64,000 bases of DNA from Zizania palustris (GCA_019279435.1 JAAALK010000288.1:55355624-55419623); one strand, 5' to 3'; shown: positions 1 to 11,002, counted from the first letter of the stretch. Numbers and translations are program-made. Notes: generated by a model from the letters alone, not told the origin.

Positions 1-570
1 TATGCTTCACTGTAGTGCGCCATCCTCAGTCTAACGGAGCTGTAGAAACAGCCAATGGTAATATCTTGTTAGGGTTGAATAGGAGAATAGTAGGGTTGGA
101 AAAAGGGCTGTGGACCGAAGAGCTCCCAAAGATTTTATGGTCCATTCGGACCACTCAAACAAGGTCCACAGGTTTCACTCCTTTCAGACTATTATTCGGA
201 GACGAAGCTATGATGCCAACGGAGCTTAAAGGAGGATCTCTTCGCAGCACCGAACCGGAAATAGAAGGAGAAAGGCAACCTTCACTTGATTTAACAGAAG
301 AAACAAGATTCCGAAGTTATCGCCAATTTGTCAAAGTAACAGCAGCAGACGAAGACTTGGTTTGACCCGAAGGTTAAGCTTAATGAACTTAAGCTGGGTC
401 ATCTAGTTTTGCGAAGCATTATAGCACCAGGGAAATTAGGAAATAAGTGGGAAGGTCCATACATTATTCTCCGCTCAGGACGCACTGGTTCTTTTAAGCT
501 AGCTAATTTAGAAGGCGAAGAATTAAAGCATGCCTGGCATGCGGAGCACTTAAAGCGATATTTCGCATAG
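1..570 (+). pseudogene. Tat-A pol 3' end: integrase C-terminal part (Ty3/gypsy, Tat lineage)
   Basis: This is the tail of a retrotransposon integrase, the nuclear enzyme that joins element cDNA to host DNA. The frame from base 15 carries HPQSNGAVE followed by NGNILLGLNRRI, the region around the catalytic glutamate of the DDE core in Tat-lineage integrases. After a frame change near 355-365 a second frame continues with LGHLVLR, a PGKLGNKWEGPY block and a final HAWHAEHLKRYF, ending at TAG 568-570. That is the usual C-terminal fold of this lineage. The 5' part lies outside the window. The frame break, and apparently missing residues around it, make this copy a pseudogene. It is the upstream member of a Tat element whose antisense gene and LTR follow on the right. 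Family assignment is from recognised motifs, not a search. Confidence 0.85.
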
Positions 571-1328
571 GGGCTCCTTGTAATCATATGTAAACACCTT
601 CTGAATTAATAAATCTCATGGTTCAGATAATGCCCACCTCTCAAACACTTCCTACTTCTAGTGGACGCACTGGAAGAACGAAGTTGATTGTGAGGGAAGT
701 GTCATTCATTTGAACCAATTTTTCGGACTTCGAACCACTGGTTCGAAGCTTCCGACAAGGTGGGAAAGTCACTGAAAAAACGGATTCCAAGCCTCCGGCT
801 TGAAAGCATCCGTAAAAAGAGTCGAAGGAGACCAAATAACGTGGATTCCAAGCTCCTGCTTGAAAGCATCCGTAAAAAGAGTCCAAGGAGACCACTGCGA
901 ATTCCAAACCATCAGTTTGATAGCATTCTCAAAAAAAGCCGAAGGAGGCCAAAGAGAACATAATTTGAGCTGATAAGCTTCGAATATCTGTAAAAAGAGT
1001 CCAAGGTGACCAATCGTTTTAGATGCTAAAGTGTCCAGAAAATTAGTCCGAAGTGACTATTTTCAAACAAAAGGTACTAAGTTACCAGTTTTCAGACTCC
1101 AAGTAGTCGAAGACATTTTGTGAGATTTTAATCAATCTCTAAGTTGTTAAGGGGCTCTGAGCCTCCAAAATTGTAGTCCTAAGTCTTTTTCTTTGCGCCT
1201 AACCATCTTCGAACTGCACTTCGAAGTTGCTTATGCCCAAAGAGGGGCTGGGAAATAGGGAGACAATTTTAAAAAGTCTTAATCTTTATCATTTGAACAG
1301 ATTACATTACATTACGAAAAATCTGTGT
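571..1328. other. Tat-A spacer between pol and antisense gene
   Basis: Non-coding DNA between the pol stop and the end of the antisense gene. It contains the 60-bp tandem repeats described separately and many GAAG/TTCGAA words. No conserved protein is visible. A short + strand frame at 760-963 exists only because the 60-bp unit is a multiple of three. Confidence 0.6.
778..1020 (+). repeat. 60-bp tandem repeats, about four diverged units
   Basis: Units repeat with a period of exactly 60 bases. The core 'gcatccgtaaaaagagtc' followed by aaggagacca appears at about 806 and 866, and diverged versions occur near 926 and 986. Each unit begins near 'ggattccaagc' or a variant. Translated on the + strand the units give a repeated basic peptide (ESIRKKS, RRRP), but no start context or conservation supports a protein. 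Minisatellite arrays between pol and the 3' LTR are common in Tat-lineage elements. Confidence 0.8.
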
Positions 1329-1452
1329 CTATACCAAGAAGGAATCGAAGACCCCTTCGATCACTAGAGCTACCACTAAAGCCGGAACGACTAGTTCCTG
1401 AGCCGGGAGTCTTGATAACTTTACGTTTAATTCTTCTCCCTCCCTTCGAAGC

Positions 1453-4400
1453 TCAAAAATCTTTTTGTTCCTGTTGAAGTTCAGCCCAAGTTCGAAGTCG
1501 CTCAGGGCTTCTCTCCCAGCTTCGAAGTTCTTCAGGCTTCTTTCCTTGTTCTTCAGCAGTACTCTCTTCTTCGGACCATTCAACGTCTTCAGAAGATGAG
1601 GTTTCCAAGTTAACTTCTTTTTCTTCCTCTTTAATATGAGATAATATATCTTTACATATTTTGGGCGCAATTGCACCGGAGCTTTCTCGAGGAATCAGAA
1701 ATCGAGGTCGTTTGTGAAGTTTTAAAAGATCGAAGGTAGCCCATAGCAGGCGAAGTTCTTCGTTAACATTTAATACTTCGAGATCATCCACACGAGGTTG
1801 AGAAGCCTAAAAATACGATAAATGAGTTTTCATTCATAATAGATGAAAGCATAATTTTTACATATTTGGACCCCTAAACAAAACTAAACATGCGGGTCTG
1901 GCGGAGGCTGGCTGCTCGAAGCTTGAGACCGAGCTTGTTTCTGGCAATGCCCTTCATCGATCCAAGCCTTGATCGTTGTTTGACCTTAGGCTCTCCATGA
2001 TGCTTGGAAGGCTTGCTAGGCCTGCGACCACATCTTCGGAAGGGTTTAGCAGTTGGTTGTCGTCGATGGTAATGGGAGCCACCCCCGAATCTGGTGCTAC
2101 TGATAGCCCTAGATCCTCGTAGTAGCGAAGTACTCTGAGAGCAGCTACTTGACCGGAGAGTTCTCCATACCGAATACCCGCTGTCTTCATCATCTTCGCT
2201 GCTCCTTGGATCATTTTTAGTCGTCGCAATAAGGGGACGTTGTCACTCGAAGGTAGTGTCCAAAGAGTACTGAAGTACTCTAGAACACCTAAAAGATTAT
2301 TCATGACCTCCACAGCTACATTCTCCGACTTCACCTTGTCTTCAATTAAGGCATCCCTTGACGAAGTTAGCTCATCTACCACAGAAGATAGTCTAGCTGC
2401 CTCCGTTGCCAAAGAGTTCTTCTGGCTAAGCATGTTGTTGGTTTCCTCCATGGCTTTCGTCTTTTCTTCTTGAAGCTTAACTAGCTCAACCCTCGCCGTT
2501 GCATGCTCTGCCCGTATTTTCTCTATTTCAGCCCGAAGCACGATTTGTTCGGCTTTGAGCTTCTGATTTGCAGCCTCCAGACCAAGTATGGCTCTCCTCT
2601 CCACTGCAACCATCTCGTCCAAGCTGGAGATTCGAATTTCGGAGCCTTCAAGACTCCTTTGGAGAGCAGTAATCCTCTCCTTGAGATGAATACTTCCTCG
2701 CTCATTCGAGACAGCTGCAGCTCGAGCCAAGACTATTTGCTGCGAAGAGAAAAAGCAAGGTGAGGAATTGTTCATAAGTTGAAATTAATCTTGTTTTTGC
2801 AGATACTTCATACCTGGTATGCTGCCCATTCCAAGGCTGCGTTCAGCTCTGAACCCTCAGCCTCCCCAAGTATGGCTACTAAGTCTATTCCCCCAACTTC
2901 GCGGTTAGCTCAATCCAAAGGTTCGAGCAGGGCCCGAAGTCCGGTCCTTCGCTCTAGAAAAGGAGCTAGGAGGGGGAGCATGGACAAAGCCCTTTGATCA
3001 TCTTCGTTCGGCGAAGGGCCGGAGCGCTGCACCACATCTTCGAGACTTCAGTGGACTGGCCCCCCTCCGTAGATTGACCTCCGTCTGTTGATTCCGACGG
3101 AGTTAATCCCGAGTTCAGAGCAGGAAAGGGGTCTATTTTGCCTTTACCTTTTCCAGGTCCCATTTGTGTAGCTTCTAGAACCGACCCCGGAGATGTCGAG
3201 GTCCCAGGAGCACTCTTCATGGGAGGAGTCGTCTCCATGGGAGCATACCCTACCAAAACAAAGGTATTATATATTGCATAATTTTGCAAGGTGAAGAAAA
3301 AGGAGGTTCAAGTGAAGTTTACCTCTAAAGTCCTGTCGACGGATGAGTACGGGGATACTCGGAGGGTCGAAGGCCACTTCGAAGTCATCATCGGACTCGG
3401 GGTCTGGAACCAAAGGGTTGAATGTTGGTGCCTCCCTTGGAGCAACAACTACCACTTCGTCCGGAATCGAAGCTTGTTCAGCTGTAACTTCGACTCTGCC
3501 TTCAGTAACAGGTGCTTTTTGATGTGGCAAGTCAGGCTAGACGCTTGAGGTCCCAGCCAGTCCGGAGCTACCTGGAGCAGCTGGCACGCTTGATGCGTCG
3601 CCAGTGTCTACGACAACATTTGCCTGTGCTTCATCTTCGGTAATTAGGTTCACGAGGAACCTTTGCATTTCTCTCACTCCGTCATCCTCAGATGAATCGG
3701 AGGGCGAAGCCATAGGCCTTGAAGGAGCCACATTCTTTGGCTTTCGGGCTAACTTCTTCACGGGAGTCTTAGCCGGAGCCTAAGTCCAAGCATCCGCTTT
3801 TCTCTTCTTTGGGCCTTGCTCGGAAGGCACCAGGTCTGAAAGAGGGGGGCCGCATCTCCGAGTACGCCCTATACTCGGTTGAGTCGCTCCCAACTGCCCA
3901 CCAGCTTTTTTCTCCACTTCTTTTCGGCTGGAGTTGGAGCTCAAAGAATCTTCTCCGAAGCTCGAACAACTTGCTCCTGAAGTCATAGGGGCTTGAGAAG
4001 CTGAAAGGTGAGTTTACATTAGTCATTTCATCAAACAATCGTATATAAAACATGTAGTTTTCAAAGCTACCTGCAGGGCTCGAGTTCGAAGAAATTTTTC
4101 GGAGTCCACCCTCCGGATCTTCTTCGAAAGTGATAGGCCAGTTGGCCATCAAAGGTGGAATTTGGAGCCCGATGAACTCCTCCGCTAAATCCCGCATGCT
4201 CATGCGGCGACTAATTCTTTGGAGCAGGCTAAGGCGAGCTTCGAGCTGGCCAGGGTCTGGGTGAACTTGGGCTTCCCTTCAGAAGTATATGTCTTGCAGA
4301 GGTCCGGCCAGACGGCTGCCTGCTCCAACTTCAGCATAGAACCACCGGAGAATCCAATCTGTGTACCATCTAGCATTGATGGCTTTCGCTGGAAATCACA

Positions 4401-5034
4401 GTTGGAATTCATCTCGGAGTCTGAAGTTGATACTACCGAAGGCTACTACGATTTTCTCCCCTCCGGAGCCTTGGTATGTTTTTGGCTGGCAAGATGCCCT
4501 GTGCAGTGCTGCAAAAATCTCTACTCTTCCTTCGCAGCCTTCAGCCCGTAGCGCCCATTCGAAGATAGCCAGGCGTGCTATTGCATTCGGAGACAATTGA
4601 GGAAAGGTAACATGAAACAGGTCCAATACCTCCGACAGGAAGTCCACCACCGGGAGTCCTAACACAGCCTCGAAGAAGGCTTTGAAGACCACAACTTCTC
4701 CAGGCCGCGGCGAAGGGATGGCTTCTTTTCCGAGTTTCCGGACGTTGATCTCCGAGCTAATTTTCCCCTCGACCACCGCCGCGATCGTCTTCCTCTTGCA
4801 GGTGGATGGCCCAAGTTTGTAAGACTGGTTCGGATACTTCGAAGAAGCCGGGAGGAGATCATGAGGACCAATCTGTGGGGGATTCCCCGCCGGAGCCGCC
4901 GCCACCGCCGCTGCTGGCGCCACCTCTGCCGCCGCTGCTGGTGCCGCCGTTGCCGCCATTGCTGCTGCAACCATCGCCTGTTGCTGGGCTAGGGCCGAAG
5001 TCGCCCCAGGAGCCTTGAAGCTTGTTTGCGCCAT
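1453..5034 (-). pseudogene. Antisense extra gene of Tat-A (aORF1, 'putative gypsy-type transposon' domain), five inferred exons
   Basis: A gene running opposite to the element, between pol and the 3' LTR. Function is unknown; such antisense extra genes are known in grass Tat elements, and the conserved domain is the one databases call Transposase_28/putative gypsy-type transposon. Exon 1 (5034-4071) has an Ala/Gln-rich start, then GPSTCKR, PRPGEVVVF, FPQLSPNA, ARLAIFEWALRAEGCEGR and CQPKT. Introns inferred from GT-AG sites are 4070-4001, 3322-3250 and 2813-2740 (70-74 bp); a last acceptor lies at 1807. Exon 2 is acidic and basic (KKRKADAW); exon 4 (2739 to about 1954) is a long coiled coil; exon 5 is very acidic. 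In-frame stops at 4398-4396, 4281-4279, 3782-3780 and 3539-3537 and a probable shift in exon 3 make it dead. Spliced length would be roughly 1,000 codons. The exon 4/5 junction is uncertain. Confidence 0.75.
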
Positions 5035-5126
5035 TGATCCAGGACCGAATGCTTAAGGCTAGAGTTTGGATGCTAAAGTTTGATTGTGCAAAGACGGTGA
5101 GAAAGGTGTTTGAGAAGTTTCTAGGT

Positions 5127-5142
5127 CCTCTATTTATAACCT
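5127..5142 (-). promoter_or_regulatory. TATA box of antisense gene aORF1
   Basis: The - strand reads TTATAAATAGAGG here, about 95 bases upstream of the ATG at 5034. An equivalent TATA lies 120-135 bases before the start codon in the two other copies (56656-56663 and 38971-38978). This supports an own RNA polymerase II promoter inside the element, separate from the LTR promoter. Confidence 0.6.
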
Positions 5143-5454
5143 AGGTTCACAATTTTTTACCGTTCACACTTGCCGTTTCGCATTCTTGACCGTTACCGTT
5201 TGCGAAGTTAATGTGCCACATAGCTTCTTTTGAAAGGAAAAGGCTAACAACTATTTCTTCTAAGTCTAAAAGACTTTCTGACTTCTTAAATTGATTCCAA
5301 GATTATTCGAATGTAACTCTTTTAGAAATCAATTCGAAGTTATGAATCTTCGTATATTCCAAAGGTTGATTAAATTTGTTAACCCCTACGCATGATTATT
5401 TCTCTTGCGTATACTGCTCTCCTAACTTTACAGATCAAGCGGAGAAGCATATTC

Positions 5455-5464
5455 GAGGGGCTAC
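5455..5464 (+). promoter_or_regulatory. Tat-A polypurine tract
   Basis: GAGGGGCTAC ends exactly where the LTR begins with TGTTGGGG. The same string precedes the Tat-C 3' LTR (56983-56992) and the Tat-B LTR (50625-50634), marking the plus-strand primer site. Confidence 0.75.
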
Positions 5465-5961
5465 TGTTGGGGAAAAATACTTCATCCTCGGGGTCACTAC
5501 AGTAACAAGACGAAAGCAGACTATTCAACCAAAGTTCTCCAGTATTTAACTCCGGTTAGTACTGGATCAAGTTCGAAGGATCGAGGCGAACTCTTATTCG
5601 GAGTATATCTTCGAGTGCAGACTCTTCGGAGACCTTCCTTGCCAGCTAAGATGGAAGGCTTATCTTCTTTCTCATTAGATTAGTCTTTTACCATTTTAGC
5701 CCTATTAAGGGTACCGAATAGTTTCCACTATGTCTATTGTAATAGAGGGATAAAAAGGTCTTTTCCTTAAGGTTTTGTCCTATAAATACCCTCCGTTTTA
5801 CCCTGTAATGAGGATCGAATACTGAGCTATTCAATACACATCTTCGAACTGTTTTGAGCTATTATCCACCTCGGAGGCTTGAAATAGTTCACTTCGCAAG
5901 CACTTCATTTGTTAGTTTCTAATCTTTAGAAATCCTGTTAGCGTAATCTTTTACGCCAACA
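5465..5961 (+). repeat. Tat-A LTR (497 bp), shared by two tandem Tat copies
   Basis: It starts TGTTGGGG and ends GCCAACA. A TATA box (TATAAATACC) lies at 5781-5790. It is clearly related to the two Tat-C LTRs. Upstream lie a PPT and antisense gene (as for a 3' LTR); downstream lie a PBS and gag (as for a 5' LTR). One LTR therefore serves both neighbours. An inverted repeat at 5937-5960 closes the U5 end. Confidence 0.85.
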
Positions 5962-5963
5962 GT

Positions 5964-5981
5964 TGGCACCGTCCGTGGGGA
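5964..5981 (+). promoter_or_regulatory. Tat primer-binding site
   Basis: TGGCACCGTCCGTGGGGA starts two bases after the LTR end. The Tat-C copy at 54867 reads TGGCGCCGTCCGTGGGG. The tRNA was not determined; the first bases resemble tRNA-Asp-type PBSs. Confidence 0.65.
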
Positions 5982-6023
5982 GCTTAGTCCAAAAAACTTT
6001 GTTTTCTACCAAGTTCTCAAACC

Positions 6024-7097
6024 ATGCCTCCCAAGTGGAGTTCAGGTGGTAGTCCTACTCGGAGGTCCCCTTGGACCTCCAGAGTAAGATCTTCGAACAC
6101 AGTCGAGGTCAGAGGATCTTCGGCAATTCCTCCACCTTAGACTCCCGAAGGGATTCCCCTTCCTCGAGCATACGGAGTTCCTCCCCCAACTCCATCTATA
6201 CTTAGGCCAGCCGGAGTCCCTCTTCTAGATCAGATTCCGCTTTGAACTGACGCGTACAGTTCTCAAGACCAGGAAGGTCCTTCCGGAGGAGATGAAGATG
6301 GTCTTGGCGACATGGCCGCCCAAATGGCCAGTCTCCAAGCTGAAGTGGCGAGGTGGAGGCAAGAAGCCGTAGATAGGCTTCGTTCTCAGGCCACCCCGAT
6401 CATTCCTAAAGTGCCCCAAGATGACAAACTTCCTTATCCCGAAGCCCCGGAGAATGCTTCCTTTGACAGCAAGTCTTCGCTGCATCCTGAGCTACAGAAA
6501 GTGCGCTTCGATCCTAAGTTTAAAACATCGAAGCTCTGCAAATATTCTGGAGATGAGGACCCTGGGGAGTTCTCCCGTTCTTATGCGTTGGCAATTGAGG
6601 CCAGTGGAGGAGTGCGAGACACCATGGCCAAATGTTTCCCTCTAGCTCTTGAAGGGGTGGCTCTGCGGTGGTTTTGGTCCCTAAAGCCAGGGTCAATTAG
6701 AACCTGGGAGCAATTAAGGAAGAAGTTCATAAGTAACTTCAGGGTACCTTCGTACCCCCAATGTCTACAGGAAGTCTTTTCCAGGTGAAGCAGCTGCCTG
6801 GAGAGACTTTAAGACAATTTTTCAAGCGCTTCGCCCATACGAAGTCGCAAATTCGAGGGCTGACCACATCTTCCGTAGTTGATGCAGCTCGAGAGGGAGT
6901 TACCCATGCGGGCCTCCTTGACAAACTTCATCAGAAGCAGATATCTTCTGTTGCTTAGTTGATGTCTAATTTCGAAGAGTATGCCAGGTCAGAAGAAGGG
7001 TGGCTTCAGAGAACTGCTTCAACTCCGTCAATCCTACAAGAAGTCAAGTTGGAAATGAAGACTTCAACACCTTCGCAGGGGCCTAACTTCGAGGTCC
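6024..7097 (+). pseudogene. Tat gag (downstream tandem copy), truncated
   Basis: Capsid-type gag of a second Tat copy. The ATG at 6024 follows a 40-base leader after the PBS. The same frame runs to about 6788 and contains DMAAQMASLQAEVARWRQEA (a short coiled coil), then CKYSGDEDPGEF, FPLALEGVALRWFWSL and WEQLRKKFISNF, which together form the retrotransposon gag domain. After a shift near 6780 the next frame continues with QLPGETLRQFFKRF and LMSNFEEYARSEE. In-frame stops near 6138 and 6241 and at 6956-6958, plus the shift, inactivate it. It ends abruptly near 7097 where the remnant CRM-1 LTR starts, so pol of this copy is missing. Confidence 0.8.
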
Positions 7098-7150
7098 TCC
7101 ACCAATCGAGTTTGCCCCCCCGATGGAAGATCGGGCACCCGTGGGCATCA
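7098..7150 (+). repeat. CRM-1 5' LTR remnant (last ~53 bp)
   Basis: 'caccaatcgagttt' ... 'ggaagatcgggcacccgtg' ... GGCATCA matches the end of the 3' LTR at 31318-31366 with small differences. The rest of this LTR is absent; the junction with Tat gag is near 7085-7105 and the exact point is unclear. Confidence 0.8.
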
Positions 7151-7152
7151 AG

Positions 7153-7170
7153 TGGTATCAGAGCCCAAGT
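7153..7170 (+). promoter_or_regulatory. CRM-1 primer-binding site (tRNA-iMet type)
   Basis: TGGTATCAGAGCCCAAGT lies two bases after the LTR remnant. TGGTATCAGAGC is complementary to the 3' end of plant initiator-Met tRNA. Confidence 0.85.
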
Positions 7171-7566
7171 TTACCGTTAGGTTCATAGGTTCGTCTTCCC
7201 TTGTTCAAGTCAATTTTGCATTCATCCTAGAGTTCACAGAAAAGCCGAACAAAAAAAATTCTCTGTCCGAGACATTGTTAGCCTTTTGCGTAATTTTATT
7301 TCAGAGTCCGTAGTGTTGCATTCATGTCCAAATTTGTGTCTCGTTGCTGGTTAATTCAGTGTTTTAGGTCGGTTCATGTCTCCACCACAATTCCCCTACT
7401 CCGCTGCATAATTTTTCCACCCCCACCGATCCCCATCCGCTTCTGTTTCCGCCACAACCAGTAGATCTGATTTAGGGGGAACAGATCTGATTTCGGAGGG
7501 TTCTTCTTGAAACGGCCATAACTTTTCGCTCGTAACTCCGATTGAGCTGAAATTTTTACCACAGGT
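7171..7566 (+). other. CRM-1 leader, first part
   Basis: Untranslated leader with no gene. It contains 'ggccataacttttcgctcg' near 7513, a motif also seen in CRM LTRs and in the CRM-2 leader. It is cut by the Tekay-type insertion; the last five bases CAGGT (7562-7566) are the target duplication. The leader resumes at 19966. Confidence 0.7.
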
Positions 7567-10500
7567 TGTAGCGCCCCGATTTATCAAAATCGAGACATTA
7601 TTGAATTTCATAAGAAAAACAATAATACAAGAGGTCCATCATGCGACAACGTACATACGGCAATATTCATGGTACGCAGACCATAATTATTACATCAAAG
7701 TTTTAGTAAAAACAGTAATAAAGATAATTAAAATTCTGCATGACGAACATCTTCTTCAGGATCTTTCTTCTCGACTGGGTTGCTACTCCAGACCGTCTTC
7801 ATAGTAGGCATCCTCTGTGGGGTCCAACGGGTATGAGTACAAAACGTACTCAACAAGCCACCGCAAATGCAAGTAATAATGCAGGATAATAACCAAATAA
7901 GGGTAATGGCTAGCATTGCGGAAAAGTACAGTTTCAGTTATTGCATTTAGTGTAGTCATATTTTAATCATGCGGAAAAGTAGACATGAACATCAACAACA
8001 TCCACTAACTCGAGGAGTACGTTTTACCTCCTCGCACAACAGTCCTTACATGTCAAACCATCATGCACATACATATTCAAAGTAATCTAACTGGGGGATG
8101 TCACGCAACCCGCCCTTGACCGTGGGCTCGGCTTTTCGAAAAGATTTAAGACTCTGATCAGAGATGTACTACTGTACCCACAAGGCACGCACTCATCCCA
8201 AACGAGATGACCCATACCACGGGAACTCGTGCCAAAACCTCGGCATGAAATGTTCCAAGCGATAACCACCCGCTCTAGGTTTTGCCGGTGCGCCGGGCCG
8301 CATCCCGGCTAACGTCGCACCCCCTTTTGCGCCACATTGGTACAAGTCACCCGCAGGTGCTACTTGACCCATCTCCAAATGGTGGCCTCGGTTTGGAACA
8401 ATCCATACCTTAGTTAGGACTTACCCACTAGACTTGTGGTTAGTACGTAAGTGTATTGCAACGGATCCCTCAGACCGGTCCTTATAGTGCCCCGGGTGCT
8501 ACCGACCAATGCCCTAGCTTGCACCCGGAACCCACCATGCATCCACTCACAACCACAACTCCAACACCGACAGAATTCCATAGATGAGAAATAATGGGGA
8601 TCATATAGTAGAACCATGTACTACGACTCATTTTTATCCTATAGCGAACGTGTCGATACATTGGACACTAGCTAATAACATTTATCATATGGTGACAAGG
8701 AGTTTAGGCTAGAGAGCATGGCTTGGGTTGCACATCAAGGTCGGGGGATCATAAATAAATATATTGTAAGGGTTCATTTGACTAATGCATATATAACCTA
8801 TGTGTTTTAGCGATAGTTTAATCAAACATGGGTTCAATATGTTCAAAAGATTTGTTTGGTGACTTGCCTTGATCAGCGAAAGGCGAGGGAGGGACTTTCG
8901 GGAAGTATTTTGGCTCCTCGGCGACGTCGTAGTCTTTTTGATAGAGTAAAGTAAAATAAAATGAACACAATATTCAATCAAACAATATAACATTACATGA
9001 TAAGCACATAGGTCAAAGTTGGTTTGATTAAAAATAAAATAAATTCAATTGTTAAGGTTCTGTTATTTATTTCATAAATAAATTTTAAAGGAATTAAAAA
9101 GTTGTCCTTTTTAGAAAGGGGTGTTTAAATGTGATTATTGTCATATTAAGTTCTCAAATAAATTCGAAATGAAAAGTTCATGTTAATTTTAATGGTTTTC
9201 AGTACATGGACAGAAAGGAAATAAATATAATTTTTTCTGAAGTTTAAATATTTGAATTTATATTTTAACCCTAAAGGCATTTGAATATTCATTTGAATAA
9301 ACATGAAATGTCCAAAGTAAACCTACTGTTTTTACTGCATAAACATGTAGAGAATAATATTATGAATTTTCTGAAATTGGAATGGTAATTTTTAGAGTTC
9401 AAATGCGCCAGATATGAATTTTACAAGTTTTAAACCTTTTCTGGAATTTATTTTCAATTTTAAATCTCCTCGGGTCCATGGTGAGCTAGGCCCATGGTGA
9501 ACCCGCGCACTGTGCGCGTGCGCTGGATCAAGATCCACCGTTGGATCGCGATCGGGCGGTCACAGGCGAGGCTGGGGGAGCTAAAATGACGTGGACGGCT
9601 GAGATTAAAACGTTCGAACCGGTACGCGATGGACGCTCCAGATCAAACATGGGTTTTAAATACCAACGAACGCACGAGATCGCACCGTACCGCTTCACTC
9701 AGATCCGACGGCCCGGATTAAACCGAACAGATGATTTAATCTCTAGGCGTTGGATCTGGATCGCACGGTCGGGATTGAATCCGGCACAGTGCGTGTCGGG
9801 GGGGTAAAGTACCCCTTCTTCCCCGACTCCGGTGATGCGACAGTGAGCGATTTCGGCGACGGCGAGGGTTATCTAGTCTAGCTAGGACTAAAAACGGAAA
9901 GAGGGTACCGAGGGGAACAAGAGGGTACCCTTGCGGTGGTCCGGGGTCGACGGGGTGAGGCCGGCGACGAGCGGAGGCGGCGAAGGCTTTTGGTTCCTTG
10001 GCGGCGACGGGCGATCCGGCGGGGTCCGGTGTCGATGGAGGGGTGGCCGAGGTCGGGGATGTCCTTGCGGTCACGTTGGTGGCGGAGGCGCGGACAGAGG
10101 CGGTCCGAGGCGACGGCGAGAGGTGGCCGGAGGCGAAACAGGAGGAATGCGCTAGGAGGAGGAGTGCGGGCGCTCTGGTTGGTCTGACGCGTGAACCGAA
10201 TGCGGTGGAGGGCAACGGTTTCAAATAGGGGTGCCGGTGGGGGCAGGGAGGGCGCCATCGGGGGGAGGCTGTGAGTTAATGCCGGCGAGCGGTTTCTCTG
10301 CATGCGGGCGACAGCGGGGGGGGGGGGGGGGATTACACGTGGGATTAAGGGGGAAACGGTCGACGCGATATGAGGAATTGAATGCTGGCGATAAATGGAG
10401 GGGAGGGGACCGGCGACGAGCGGATCCGAGGGAGTAAAGGCGGCCGACGAAGTTTGGGGGCGACGACGCGAGGTTGACGATGGGCCTGATGAGTGGGGTC

Positions 10501-10958
10501 CACTGGCCAGCTGGGCGCGAGCGAGCGAACGAGAAGGATGACGGGTGGGGCCGCGGTGTCGGGTGCGCGCGCGAGGGGAAGGGTTCGACGCCGACAGGTG
10601 GGGTCACGTTGTCAGCCTAAGGCGCGCGGGGTAACGGGCTGGGTCGGCCGGAGAGAGAGAGAAAGGGAGGGGATAAGCCCATTACTGTTTCCAAGGTTTT
10701 CAGATTTGAAATAATTGCAGAAAATGTATTAAATATTTTGGGGTATTTCTAGAGTGGATAAAAATTTGTAAAAATTCTCAAAAATATATTTTGGCCTTGG
10801 GAGTTTATACAAAAATTTTCAACTCCTGGTTTGGTCATTAACTCTATGATGTAGTTCAAAAGGGTATAAAAGGGTATTAAAAGTATTTTCAGAAATATAA
10901 AATCCAGGAAATTGAATTAAATAATATTTTTATTGTTTTGGAAATTTGGGGTGTTACA
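7567..10958 (-). repeat. Tekay-type 3' LTR (3392 bp)
   Basis: In + coordinates it begins TGTAGCGCCCC and ends GGGTGTTACA. It pairs with 16573-19960 over its whole length. An AT-rich half (7600-9470) is followed by a GC-rich half (about 9480-10670) with CpG-dense DNA and a G run at about 10318-10331. The overlapping frames in the GC-rich half are not genes. Confidence 0.92.
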
Positions 10959-10974
10959 AACCTATCCCCCTTAC
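10959..10974 (-). promoter_or_regulatory. Tekay-type polypurine tract
   Basis: The - strand reads GTAAGGGGGATAGGTT immediately before the LTR start TGTAACACC. Confidence 0.7.
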
Positions 10975-11002
10975 AAAGAATCTCGTCCTCGAGATTGGAA
11001 CG

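Noticed and set aside
760..963. Small basic protein ESIRKKS repeats
   Set aside because: The frame exists because the tandem unit is 60 bp; no start context or conservation.
4659..5018. Pro-rich and Gln-rich frames opposite or out of frame with the start of aORF1
   Set aside because: They are shadows of the Ala-rich N-terminus of the antisense gene.
9736..10714. Many overlapping frames on both strands rich in Arg, Gly and Pro
   Set aside because: They lie in the GC-rich half of an LTR, occur in all frames, and are not conserved in frame with the partner LTR because of indels.
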